In this document: in pieces, positions 11,408 to 23,000 of the stretch | How the letters are laid out: each line of letters starts with the position of its first letter | Position numbering within the stretch: the stretch's first letter is position 1 | Assembly: GCA_947652115.1 (NCBI GenBank) | Contig: OX393572.1 | Span: 10,473,594-10,537,593 of the forward strand | Length of the DNA stretch: 64,000 nucleotides | Direction of reading: 5' to 3' | Origin: Blastomussa wellsi | Lineage: Eukaryota; Cnidaria; Anthozoa; Scleractinia; Plerogyridae | Translations under genes and position numbers: made by a program | Notes under the pieces: generated by a model | Told to the model about the DNA's origin: nothing | Seen by the model: only the letters and a program-made list of their open reading frames with translations | Database searches by the model: none

Positions 11408-14400
11408 ATGGAGGTTAATACTGGGACTCCGCCTGAATCTGTAAACCGCGGCAAATGGGAGAATTTCGACGAGGAGAATAGAGAAATTAACGGGCATTGT
11501 CATGAGATTTCCGCTCCTGAACAATTGCCTCTGGATGAAAAACATCTTGCTAAAAGCTCCGAATTAATTAATGATCCAAAAGCTCTTAGACGGCAAGGCA
11601 ATTCTTCACTTAATAGGAAGAATGAACTCACAGGAGCTGACTCTAGGGAGAATTTAGAGCAGAAATCAAAACACTCGGAGACATCACCAGGCGAGATAAA
11701 CACTCAACAGCAATTTGATCTTGAACCTCGCGTTGATTCTTCGAATCGTTTGGAAACAACCACCGATCAGGCGCGAGATAAAGCGATGAGCGTTCGCGAA
11801 TCTCCTTCCAAATCGGGTACAGGTGAACTATCAACGGAACGAAATTTTAGTCAATCGTACGATATACCCGAGAGGAAGGCAGATGGTGTTGGTGGTGAGG
11901 TGAAGGGAGAAAGTGATTGTTCGGGTTCTGCAGCTGTTGACCAAGTGCTTGCTGCAGGGAAGGTTATTCCTTCAGCAAAATGGACTACGTTTGAGGAAAG
12001 TGTCGAGAAAGGTTCATCGACTGATGAAGCTAAAAACACAACCAAAGATTCCTCGAGCATCAAAAAGCAGAATATAAACACACCCACGACAAACCCGAAC
12101 ATGGCGGCGTTTGATTCCAAAGCCGCATTAACCACAAACATTATCTCCAATTTGTCGACCGTAACCGAACCTTTGGCCGTTCAGCCGAATTCTTTATCCA
12201 CTAACCAAGAGAAAATTGTTGCAAATCTACCTTCGAATTCGCATTCGCCCACTGCGAGCGGTATGAAGTCAGCTGTTCCTATTGTTAATCAAGGTACCAC
12301 GCTCGACAAAAGCGGCAATCGCTCGACTTCAAGCAACTCTAAGCAGCCTCAAGTTGGTGATATCTCTGCTACGAAACAAAATAAAGACGAACTTGGAAGT
12401 AAGTGGGTCAGTTTTGGAGAAGAAGGGAATTCAAACGTAACCCAACAAAAAGTAGATTTAGGTGTAAACCTTGGTAACTTGGAAACGAATAACAAGCGTC
12501 TTGTGGGAAATGATGCTCAAAAGCAGGCTACAAATGCTACCGGTTTACAAGCAGAAAAGGTAGTTAATATGGCTCCTGTATCGTTTACTTCGGCTGAATT
12601 GGATTTACTTGCGAGTAAATCGTGGATTCAATTCAATTATTCAAGCAAAGAAAAGCCAGTGCAATCGAATTCAAGCGCTGTAACATCTTCAGCTCACCAG
12701 TCATGGGTCACTTTTGGTGATTCTAGCACCCCAGTGGGACAGCATTTAGACTTGTTAGAGTTGGATGTTAGTGGTAAAATTAAATCCAATGGTACAACAT
12801 CAAGCCCAAATCCATTCAAAACTTCAACACCCCCTTCAAGAAGCAATCCTTTCAAACCAGCTGCCGCACCAAGCCCTACGAATCCATTTCAACCTGATAC
12901 CACTCCACTGAACTCAGCAAGCCCTCTTCCAACATTAAATCAAAGTCCAGTCTCGTCCTCAACACCTCTTACTGGCACAAAAACATTAATGGTTTCCGAT
13001 CCTACAGCTCAAGTGACAATTATGCATCAAGGACTCCCTGTTGGGGATAATTTAAAATCAGTGGCTGTCGCTCAAGATCAAGTTGATGGAAGACCTGTAA
13101 AACCAGTTAGGCAAGACCAGCAATATGCCCAAGTAAATGAAGAACCCCTTCTTGAGGAAAAGTCACTGACAACAAGTGGATCTTGGTCTATGCTTCTACG
13201 CTTCCCAGACAAGAAGCGCAAAATTGGCTCTCGTGAGTGGAAGCCGGTGGTTATAAAGCTAGAAGGTACAACCCTGCAGATTTTTGAGGAGTATGAATTA
13301 TCTGCACCCTTTCGAGAAATCCCATTGCAAGCTTATTTTGTGTTTACAGCACCAAAGTTGCAATCATTTGAGCATGGTGCAAAGGTGCACACAGTTAAGT
13401 TAGAGTATGTCAAGTATACAGAAGGAAGAAGTTTGCGGCATCGTGGCACTGTTGAGCACACAGCGCAAGGGACTCCTATCATTAAAGTTGCATCTCCAAG
13501 TCATGTAGTTATCAGAGAACTTCTAGAATCTTTTAACAATTCACTTCGCCTTCTTCCAGCTTACCGAGACAGAGGCATCACTTACCGTCATGATGAGGTC
13601 TTTGTGGATGTTGAGGATCTGACTAATGTTCTTTTATCTGGTGATGGTACCATTCTAAGGAAAAATTCCAAAGTGTTAATCAAGTTTCGAGGTTTCCTTA
13701 CTGGAGACCCTGAATGCCAGTTGGTACTAAACGACATTGTTCTCAGGGAAAGGGAAGAGGCTCGCTTGCGAGGAGAGGAGAAGCCGCAGCGGGTTCATCA
13801 CTGGCTTAAACTGCGTCGTTGTGATTTTCACAAATGTGTCAACATCACGACCTTTGACCAGTCACACGCTATAACATTCCATCCCCTTGATGCGTGCACG
13901 TTTGAATTGATGCGTTTTCCTATGGATCACAATAAGCCTCTCCCCTTGCTTGTTAAAGCAGTGCTGAATGTACACAGCGAGCAACGAATTGAGCTCAAAG
14001 CTGAAATCCAAGTTTGCCAGGAAACAAAGATGGCAAAGTATGTAAGAAACAATGTAATTTTCAGATTTCCTATCCCTGAGACTTGGGTACCACTTTTCAG
14101 AACATCAAAGGCCTTCAGAGGAGAGAAGTCCATTAAATCCAGTAAGGGGCGACGTGCTGCAGCAATTAAAAGCAGGTTAAGGAATTCTAAGTGTTCCATT
14201 GCAGTATCTCTTGGCAAAGCAAAGTACGAGCCAGAGTATGGTGCAGTTGTGTGGCACATTGATCAACTGCCATTCATTCACAGCAAAATTCCAGCTGATG
14301 CTCCCCAAACCCTCACATGTGTCTTGGATCTGCCTCCAGGGATGGAGTATCCCGAAAACTACAAACCCACTGCTGAGCTTGAGTATGACGTGGCTTATGT

Positions 14401-14560
14401 GTTAGTTTCTGATACCACTGTTATTGCTGTAAAAGTGTCCAATCAGAATATTCCAGACAAGTGGGTTTGCTACAGAGCGTTTTATCACTATGATGTCAAT
14501 ATTGACATATCAAGGCCATCCAGTGGCCCAGTTAGAGATGTTGGGTGCACACAACAGTAA
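11408..14560 (+). CDS. STON2: stonin, endocytic sorting adaptor
   Basis: A 1050-codon uninterrupted frame. Residues 1-585 are low-complexity and hold five W-x-x-F peptides (W17, W192, W333, W406, W433; for example SKWVSF, SWIQF, SWVTF), the type that binds the AP-2 alpha ear, and three NPF motifs (468-470, 480-482, 492-494) that bind EH-domain proteins such as Eps15 and intersectin. About 590-730 is the stonin homology domain (GSWSMLLRFPDKKRK onward) and about 735-1040 the mu-homology domain (DVEDLTNVLLSGDGTILRKN onward). Stonins sort synaptotagmin into clathrin-coated vesicles. The start has a purine at -3 and G at +4 (ACAATGG). The TAA at 14558 overlaps a possible splice donor (see 16501-16576), so the true C-terminus may differ by replacing the stop with a 25-residue tail. 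The upstream neighbour SLC35F5 is divergent, 6 kb away. Confidence 0.93.
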   Translation: MEVNTGTPPESVNRGKWENFDEENREINGHCHEISAPEQLPLDEKHLAKSSELINDPKALRRQGNSSLNRKNELTGADSRENLEQKSKHSETSPGEINTQQQFDLEPRVDSSNRLETTTDQARDKAMSVRESPSKSGTGELSTERNFSQSYDIPERKADGVGGEVKGESDCSGSAAVDQVLAAGKVIPSAKWTTFEESVEKGSSTDEAKNTTKDSSSIKKQNINTPTTNPNMAAFDSKAALTTNIISNLSTVTEPLAVQPNSLSTNQEKIVANLPSNSHSPTASGMKSAVPIVNQGTTLDKSGNRSTSSNSKQPQVGDISATKQNKDELGSKWVSFGEEGNSNVTQQKVDLGVNLGNLETNNKRLVGNDAQKQATNATGLQAEKVVNMAPVSFTSAELDLLASKSWIQFNYSSKEKPVQSNSSAVTSSAHQSWVTFGDSSTPVGQHLDLLELDVSGKIKSNGTTSSPNPFKTSTPPSRSNPFKPAAAPSPTNPFQPDTTPLNSASPLPTLNQSPVSSSTPLTGTKTLMVSDPTAQVTIMHQGLPVGDNLKSVAVAQDQVDGRPVKPVRQDQQYAQVNEEPLLEEKSLTTSGSWSMLLRFPDKKRKIGSREWKPVVIKLEGTTLQIFEEYELSAPFREIPLQAYFVFTAPKLQSFEHGAKVHTVKLEYVKYTEGRSLRHRGTVEHTAQGTPIIKVASPSHVVIRELLESFNNSLRLLPAYRDRGITYRHDEVFVDVEDLTNVLLSGDGTILRKNSKVLIKFRGFLTGDPECQLVLNDIVLREREEARLRGEEKPQRVHHWLKLRRCDFHKCVNITTFDQSHAITFHPLDACTFELMRFPMDHNKPLPLLVKAVLNVHSEQRIELKAEIQVCQETKMAKYVRNNVIFRFPIPETWVPLFRTSKAFRGEKSIKSSKGRRAAAIKSRLRNSKCSIAVSLGKAKYEPEYGAVVWHIDQLPFIHSKIPADAPQTLTCVLDLPPGMEYPENYKPTAELEYDVAYVLVSDTTVIAVKVSNQNIPDKWVCYRAFYHYDVNIDISRPSSGPVRDVGCTQQ

Positions 14561-14810
14561 CACACAAGTATCACTGTTTTAACTGCATGCCTGGTATGTA
14601 TGACAATATCATTTGGTATTTTGAAAGGCATTACCACATGTAAAGTAAATTGTTTGCAGACACATAGCTTCCAACCAAACAGTTTTCAGAATTGGCAATT
14701 GACATCTCCCCTCCAAAAATATAATGGTCCATCCCTTAGCTAAATTTTGAGTGTAAGCAAAATTTTGAGTCTAATAGAGTTTTATAAAGTTTTGAAGTGT
14801 TTTTTAGGGA

Positions 14811-15060
14811 GGCGGTGTATGTGGCCGAGTGGTTAGACTTGAAATCCATTAGTAGCGGATTCAATTCCCATTCTGACCACTAACTGGTGTTGTTCTCAGT
14901 AGCCCCGAGTTCAACTTCTTGGCTATGCTTGTAAACAGCTTGACTGGTCTGCCTCTTGCCAGTTGGGATTTGTAACTTTGTTATGTTTATTTACAGTAAC
15001 ATTTGTTTACATTTGCCCTGAAAAGCCCCATTGGGGAGTGGTCAATTAAGTTAATATTTT
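14811..15060 (+). repeat. tRNA-derived SINE
   Basis: It starts with a tRNA-Ser-like head (GTGGCCGAGTGGTTAGACTT as A box; GCGGATTCAATTCCC as B box) followed by a tRNA-unrelated body and an AT-rich tail ending near 15060. It lies just 3' of the stonin stop, in the 3' untranslated region or the proposed last intron, in the same orientation as stonin. Confidence 0.65.
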
Positions 15061-15666
15061 TAGTGTGATCTTCTGCATGAGAGTTGTTCTGAAAGGAACT
15101 GTTGTTAGTGACCTACATTTCAACAACCCGAGTGAAAGACATCTTCAGAGGCAAGTTAAAACTTCTTGTCAGTCAACAATGATATAGTCGAAAATACATT
15201 TGGTCTGTTGAAGCTGATTTTGCCATGATGTTTTTGGCTGCAAGAATGTCATTAAAGGGCCCTAGTCATCCACACCTTTGTTATTGTTTACATGTGAAAG
15301 TTTCAGAATTATATTTTACACATAGAGTGTTGAAACAAAAGTGATCACTGCAAATCTTGCTAAAATAATTATTTTAAACTCTTCCAGTAACATAACTTAC
15401 AGCATTACATTAAGATTTCGCTTCACCATACAATTTCCATTATTTCAATGGCATCAAAAATGGTGGAGGCTGACTAGGGACCTTTCAATTGATCAACAGT
15501 AATATTAGTCTGTTTATTGTTTGTCAAATATACTCCAACAATAGATGTATTAAACAACACAAGTCACCAACAACAGTTGTTTTCAGAACGACTGTTGCTC
15601 AGACAAACACACGGTATGAAATACTAATACTACTGGGAGAGAGTTACATCCGTTGCTTGCATCTTA

Positions 15667-16437
15667 CAGGGCTTCTGATATTTCACGCGGTTGCGGACCT
15701 GCGAAATTCAGGTATATCCGCAAAATCCTGGAAATTGACAAAAACACGCGAAATACCGCGAAATTCTCTACAAATCCTACCAAATACATGTCGGTACAAC
15801 ATATTTGAAACTTATCTTGACTATTGGGGCTGCTTATTTGCCGTGAACTTGTAAATTTGTCTTGAAATGTTGTCACTGCCACGAGTAAACAACAGCTTTT
15901 TTTTCGGCCTGCTTCACGGACTGTTGGTTTTAGTCTGCTGTTCAAAAATTCCGGTCATATGATAACATTTTTTGTGGCTCTGCAGTTTGCAAAACAGTGA
16001 TCATGTGATACCATTTTGGTTGTTCCCACCAGCGGAATGTCTGAGATGGACAGTAGACTTCACAAATGGATTTGAACCTTCAATCACGAATAATCTAGCC
16101 TTGAAACTGTAAAGCAACACAAGAAAGCGAGGATGGAAAAGAAATTTATTGCTTTGCTGTTTTTGGCTCTAAATTGCAGCTGAAAAAGGAGGATAATCAG
16201 TCAACGTTATTCTTGTCGCTCAAAACAAGAACTGTTTCCTTCAGAACTGTGTTGGATGAACTTTTGTGTTTTCTTTCTTGCCCTGAATTTGACATCCTGC
16301 AGTATTTTTTTCTGGAATGTTTCTTGTTTCCTTCTTAGTGAAATTTGCCCCACGAAATTGGCCATTTTCTCCGTGAATTTGTCTCTGAAAATCCCGCAAA
16401 ATTTGACTTTTTTTCCCGCGAATTATCAGAAACCCTG
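15667..16437. mobile_element. 771-bp TIR element with 6-bp target duplication
   Basis: The left end is CAGGGCTTCTGATATTTCACG and the reverse complement of the right end is CAGGGTTTCTGATAATTCGCG. The hexamer ATCTTA abuts both ends (15661-15666 and 16438-16443). Subterminal regions repeat CGCGAAATT-type words. No transposase-like frame is inside, so it is non-autonomous. It sits in the proposed last stonin intron, ending 63 bp before the candidate exon. Confidence 0.65.
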
Positions 16438-16500
16438 ATCTTAGGATTATCTTGTGCTCTGTGTGAAAGCATTACACTGTATTTTCTTTCATCCATTTAG

Positions 16501-16576
16501 GTCCAACAGCAACTTTGGAGGATGGCATGATCCCATGGTGGAAGGCTCTAACAGTCCTTTTAATCCAGTTACATGA
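16501..16576 (+). CDS. STON2: candidate 3' coding exon of stonin
   Basis: A pyrimidine-rich tract and TTTAG precede an open segment reading SNSNFGGWHDPMVEGSNSPF then NPVT and TGA. Joined to the big exon at 14556, where the donor GTAACA overlaps the TAA stop, the phase is right: CA plus G makes a Gln codon and the frame continues without a stop. The tail keeps stonin-like features (W, SPFNP). The donor is not a strong consensus, so the single-exon form could be the main product, or both may be made by alternative splicing or intron retention. Confidence 0.5.
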
Positions 16577-19500
16577 AGCTTGCAATCAAATGACAGGACA
16601 AGTTTTACTTCATTCTTTGTTAATTTATTATAGGCTTTACCTATGAAGTCCTGGATTTTATTATTTTAAATTTCGATATTATTATGTCCAGTTTGTGTGA
16701 TGAGTTAATAATATTGACCTTTATCATACAATGGTTAAATATTGTCAGTTGTTGTGAGATCCCAGAGTGATCAAGTTCTCATTTCTCCTTTCATCTTTGA
16801 CATGCAAGGAGAACAAGTTTACATACGTGTAGGAGGATGTTCACACGATTTACTGATTTACGTCGCCAGTATTCTGACACTACAGCAAGGGCATTGCAAC
16901 CCAAGTGGTATTAAAAATATTTTGTCTGGGGAGGCTCTGTTCAAGGTCTAAATCCTTACCAGTTTATGTACTATAAAATGGAAACCTTTTCATATACTCC
17001 TAAAACTAATGTTAAGATGGGTCAACAATTTAGTTGATGTCCTCATCAAGATTTTGTGAAGGCAAGAGACTCGTGCACAAGGCGTGAGAGTTGGCAGGTC
17101 ACAAATCTGCCCCCTCTTATATGGTATAACTCTAACCTGCAATAGGTACTACTTTTGGGTAGAGTCCCCTTCACCAGGTTTTGCATTCAGTGACTAGAAC
17201 TTATAGTTATTTTGAGCTTGAGATTTCACAGTTTTAGCCATTCTTATCATCAGAGCCCATGATTGTTCTGGTCTGTGCCAGGGTTAGAGGCCTCTGGTCA
17301 GCCCCAATTTCTAAATCCCTAGTGCAGACCAGAAGGATCACTGCTTTCTATGTATAGGGGGGCAGGCAGTATTGGGGAGCTCATATCCACTGTGTACTCA
17401 TGGAGCAATGGTTAATTATGTAGCAGTTACCGGTAATCTGTCCCATTAGACATGTGTCATACTCATCCAGTCAAAATGAACCAGATGTAAACCAATTCAG
17501 GACTTACATGGTACTATTAAATGCAGTACATTGTCTTCTCAAGATATCATGTCAGATCATATTAATATATAGACTGGAATAGTGCAAGTTATTGAATTGA
17601 TTGCAAGGTTATGAGCAGTAAAAGAGAGATGACAGATTTTATGCATTTCGATCTTGGAAAAAATGGGAATTTTGAATGTGAGGTCCTTGAAAGAATCTTG
17701 TTAATCAGTTAGTTTTAATTAGCAAATACATTGTGTACAGTGTACATTTAAAATTGCTTTTCAAACATACATGTTTTTACAAGATTTAGCTATTTAACTA
17801 CCAGTAATTTAAAAAAATATGTAGAGGATGCATTTTTCCGTTTTTGTGCCTTTAATGAATTAAAGGGACTTTGTTAACAGTTGAAAACATAAGTTGCTTT
17901 TCATTTAGATCCCTATTGGCCAATGCAGTGCTTTCTCACTTAATTAAATGCTCTTTTACCAAGATTCACTATGATAATAATGAGAATATTAAGTTATAAT
18001 TATCATTATCGTTATCATCATCATCATTATTATTAAATTACTATTGTTATAATTATTACACCAAAAGAGTTTAAACAACATTCTAAAAAATAGTCAAATC
18101 ATTTATAATATTATAGCAATCATGATATTTCGGAAGGTTTATGTGCTTTTACTGCAATCAGAGAAAAGAAACTACAAGTGAAATAAACTACAAACTACAA
18201 TCTAGAATCCATCAAGGTTTCTTTACCCTGTATGTCAAGTTAGTATCAGCAGATGTTCATTTATTTCTTTGCTAATTACTCTTGTGGGTTGCAATTTATT
18301 CCCGTCTTGTATTTGGCGGTGGCACAGAGTCTAGGCCACTGAATGCAAGGCTTTTTGTAAATTGAAAACGGTCGTTTCTTTATTGAGATTTAACGAATTG
18401 TTTTTAACTGTTTTTCTTCAATAGTCTGAATGCAAAGACCATATAAATCAACCCTGAAATCGTCTTTTCTCTACTAACAATTTTGAGTGCCAAAAAAACA
18501 AGGGAATTAAAAAAAAAAAGGCTTAGAATGATGCAGGCTTTGACAAAAGGTATTTGACACTCCAACAGTTAACAGCATTTACCGGTATTAAGTTTTCCAA
18601 AAATATTGTGTGCACTCAAGGCCAGGCAGGTTTTACTGTAAAAGCACATACCTCTAAAAGTCGAGTGAAGTTGCAACCCTAGTGTAGAAAGAGTTAAGAG
18701 TAATTTATTTGCCTAGTTTGAATAAATCATGAAATAAATGATAATGAAATTAATTATTACAAATATAATGTCTTTTAGTATTTTGTAGGTTCTTATTCAT
18801 GGTAGCAAAAATACCTATCTTAGGTGTATAGTCAGCACATTAGTATAAATTTATGCAATTACAAGATGCACCTTACAACATTTCACAATGTACTCAGACA
18901 AACTTCAGATATGACAAACCATTTGCAGGAGTGAGTGTATCATGTAAAATGTGGACTGTCAATAAATGTGAAAAATGTCAGAAAATTTAGTTGTGCTGTC
19001 ATGATTGTTTTATGAGATAATTGTATCATTCATTGTTAGCTCACATTAAATTTTGATTTGCTGTAAAAGTTCTATCTGGCTAGAGCTTGTTTTGAGATGA
19101 TGCATGCTGAGGTTGGCTTATACTAGGCCTGACTACAGGGGCATAGCCAGGGGTTCTGGAACCCCCCTTTTGAGCTATGAACATGAGTATAATTTCAAGA
19201 AGAAACATTTACTGAAACTGCCTTTCGGAATTCTGTGGGATGAGATCTTCTCTTTTGAAGAAAAAGAAAAGAAAATTAATTCAAAATGCATCACATGCTG
19301 TCAAGGGTTCCAATATTATAAAGATGTGTAAATTGGACATATCATATGAGCCTCCTGAGTGAACAGTAGATCACAAGACTGCAATATCGATGAAGCATGT
19401 ATTCAACAATTATTAACTTATCCATTCTTAAAGTTATTAGCTGGAGTTATTACCATCTCTCCAGGAAGTGGAATTTGAAATCCCTTCTTAGAAATGTTAG

Positions 19501-20047
19501 CCACCTTTGCTGCTGCGATTATTGGAAATTATTGAAAATTAATGGAAATTAATACCATTTCTGAGGACCGAAAAGGAAAAAAGTCCTGGGGACCCCATAG
19601 AAAAGAGTGCACAGCCAGCAACACTACATTAGGAACCCTTCTATACAAAAAGGCTGGCAACTCTGATGGATTATTCTTTATTACCATAATGCGCATTATG
19701 GTTTTGAGGTGAGAATTCGCTTGCGCTCGCCGTTATTTGGGTAGTCACGGAAAAACAAATTATTGCTCAAAAAAATTAAAATGGTGCTAATAATTAATGG
19801 TGCTATGCATGTATCGGGGGTTTTCCAGCGTGCAGCAGTAGTAACACAACAGCACCGTCACACAAGAAGCTCAGGAACCCAGGCTTTACTCGGCCAGTTG
19901 AGGTGCGGTTACCAAGCAAAGAATGATACGATCATCGAACGCACGTTAGCTAAAAGACTTGGGAGAACAAATTTACTTTCTATGTACATACAGAGGTGCC
20001 ATCCTTTTTAAACTGTTTGAAAAGCGTTTATAACAAATCTATCCATC
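16577..20047. other. intergenic stretch between stonin and CWC22
   Basis: No gene is supported. AT-rich DNA with an ATT/ATC microsatellite patch (17975-18050) and several AATAAA hexamers (for example near 18183, 18723 and 18962) that could end the stonin transcript; none can be chosen. The palindrome ATAATGCGCATTAT at about 19685-19700 and the GC-richer stretch after it lie in the probable CWC22 promoter region. Confidence 0.4.
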
Positions 20048-23000
20048 ATGACGGAGGTTGAACGTTCGAGAATACGCAGTGTTGTCCAGGTGAGACTAGG
20101 GTCGAATGTTAGCTTGAATGTTTGATTCTTTAATAAGCTTGAAACATTTTTCTTTGATGTTTACTATCTGATGGTAATCATTCTGCTTATTTTTGGTGAC
20201 AAGCCTGTGACACATTCAAATTCTCCCAGCACTGGATTGGCGAGATCAAGGTCTCGATCGAGATCACCTTACGAGAGGAAGTAAGTTGAATACAGTGGAA
20301 ACGTTCTAATGAATGTAAAATAAGCATCCACTCTATGTAACCTTAATCAATTTTGTTAAGTATGATTTGGTTGATGTTAAACTGTTGGTTTTATGGTTCT
20401 ATATTTTCAAACCAGTTTGTTTTATTCATGGTTTATATTGCTTGTGTATGTTGTGGTTCAATTTTACCTTTGGTACAACATGGTATTTTTGTTTGTTTTA
20501 TATTCATTATCATACATGTATATCACCATACACCAGAACAAATGAAAACACCAAATTGTACCAAGGGCAAAGTTGAAACACAACATATATATAAGCTTAT
20601 ACGTATGCTATATTTAGGGAACAACTTCTTAGAATTCTCCCAACCCCTTAAGGGTTTAGACAGTTTTAGATGAGGCTATATATAGAGGATATGGCTGCGC
20701 TGATATACAAAATTTCTCTTCAAGTGTTGGAAGATATTTCATGAGTGAGCATAGTGAATGAGTGAAATATGTTTCAACACGAGAAGAGAAATTTCGTATC
20801 TCCAAGCAGCCATGTAATATTCTATTTATTATATAAACACCAATGAACTTCCAAGCCTTTTCGCTTTTGTTGCAAAGGCGCATTTTATTACATGACCATA
20901 GTAATGGTAGATAACATGTTATCTTCACACATCATGTTTTTGTGCCGAAAGCTCACCTGGTATTTCACTGCTTTTTATATAATAAAAACAGTATAAAAGT
21001 CCTGGAGTAAAGGGTGCTAAAACCTTGCTAACGAAGGAGTCATCTTTTAATAGTTTGACGGCCACGAAGACACGCTGTCATGGCAGTTTTTTAATGTGTT
21101 TGGCTTCAAATCACAGACTTGAAAACAAACTTAATGCGGCTTCTCAAGACTTCTGAATAAAAAATGGTAATATACAAATTTTTGCTATTTCGACGCTTTT
21201 GAATACAATTTTTGGTTAAATGAACTTCAATTCTTGCCGAATTTTCTCTCACGTTTGTTTTCTTTTTCAATTTTTAGCTTGGAATTTTACGCTTTTGAAG
21301 CAAACAGATTTGAGACACATTTGGTGTTTTCTGATACGCATCTTGCGGAGATTTCACTTCTTTGTTGTTTATTTAGCCGCTTTGTTTTCAATGCTGTCCC
21401 ATCATTTATAAACATGGTACTCACGTGTGAAACTGTTGTGATTGACACATTTTTTGTATTCGGATTGTTAGATAGGTATTAAAATACCGAAATTGGTCTA
21501 TTAGCGAAATATAAAATTCTCTTTGAATTAAGGCGGTCAGAAGCCGAATTAGACGCTCGCATTTAGATGTCGTGGAAAATTTGACGATTCATAATATTAC
21601 AAAATGGTTGATGTAGTTAGCTAGCCTACCTTATAAGCTTAACCCAGAAGAAGGTGCACGGTAACCTTGAAATGTAAAAGCTGGTAACTGAAAATCGTTT
21701 GCTTGTTTTGTACGCAACTTATCTTAGATGTCCAAGTTCATCTCCTCTCTTGTCTCCCTGACTGAATTATCTTTTCAGAGACCTTGTTCATTTTTCACAC
21801 ATTATAAGGGACATACATGTACATTTGTTATGTGAAAATCTCAGTAACTTTGTTGTCATTGTTGCATATATAGAAAGAGAGGTAAAGAAGATAAAGAAAA
21901 CAGACAAAAAAGTGATGATGATGAGGGTGATGACAAGGAATACCGCAGAAGAAGACAGAAAAGTGATAGTGATGATGGTAGCAGGTCTTTTAGGAGAAAA
22001 GACCGAAGTAAATATGATTCTGAAAGACGTAGGGACCGAGAGAGACATGAAAGGAGAAGACGTGGAAGTGAGGATGATAATGATGATGATGGTAGGAGGA
22101 GAAAAAGAGAACATCCATCTGATAGAAGAAGACGCGACACACCTTCAGATGAGGAGAGACATGGTAAACGCAGTCCTGTAGCAGGGCCAGGGAAAGATGA
22201 CACGCATGACAGCAGGGAAAGAGAGAAAGGGGGTGGAGCAGTAGAGAATAGTGAAAAGATAGAGGAGCCTGCTAAGAAGAAGGCAAACCCTAATAATCCA
22301 CTCCTTACAAGAACAGGTATAAAAAAGTAACTGTGTATTGTAAATCATAGTGCAGTAAGAAAGTAAGTGAATTTTTTCAGCTGCTTGTTATACATGGTAC
22401 AGTACCACTCAAATGTAAGTTACCACCATATCGCGAGAAACGAGTCTTGTATCGCGTGAAATGAGGCTTGTCTTGCAGGAAATGAGAACTGTCTCGCGAG
22501 AAATTTCTCGTTTCTCGAGAGTGCACTGCAAGTACTAACTTTACATTCTTGGGTAGAGAATGTCATTAAGTGGACATGTGTCGTATCGTTCGTTGAGATA
22601 CATATGCATGGGAGGTGTACGACTGGTGTTTACATGTTGCTAAGTAAACTTTTTATTCACAAAGTGAATAAAAAGTTTTGAACATCAAGATCTCTTTCAA
22701 TTTTAAAGACCTTTAATATTTATTTTGTATAACTAATGTGCTTATAGAGGGTTTTCACTCGCATGACAAGTGGCCATGTTGGATTACTGAAACAAAAGAC
22801 AGTGTTTGTATAAAAATAGAGGTCCTGAAATTCCTGGATAATTGTTTTAGAATGCCAATATAAGGGTCCACAACAGGTTTGGGATTTGGCTTACTTTTGT
22901 GATGGGAATTTAACTTATGAGTGAGAGTGGGATTTTGTTTTTTATGGGGTTGGTATGTAAGAACCGTAATGGAAAGCAGCAGGATATGGGATTTTACAGT

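Noticed and set aside
21825..22203. Three overlapping open frames on both strands
   Set aside because: Shadows of CWC22 exon 3; the frame that joins exons 2 and 4 reads [20 protein letters not shown] and differs from all three.
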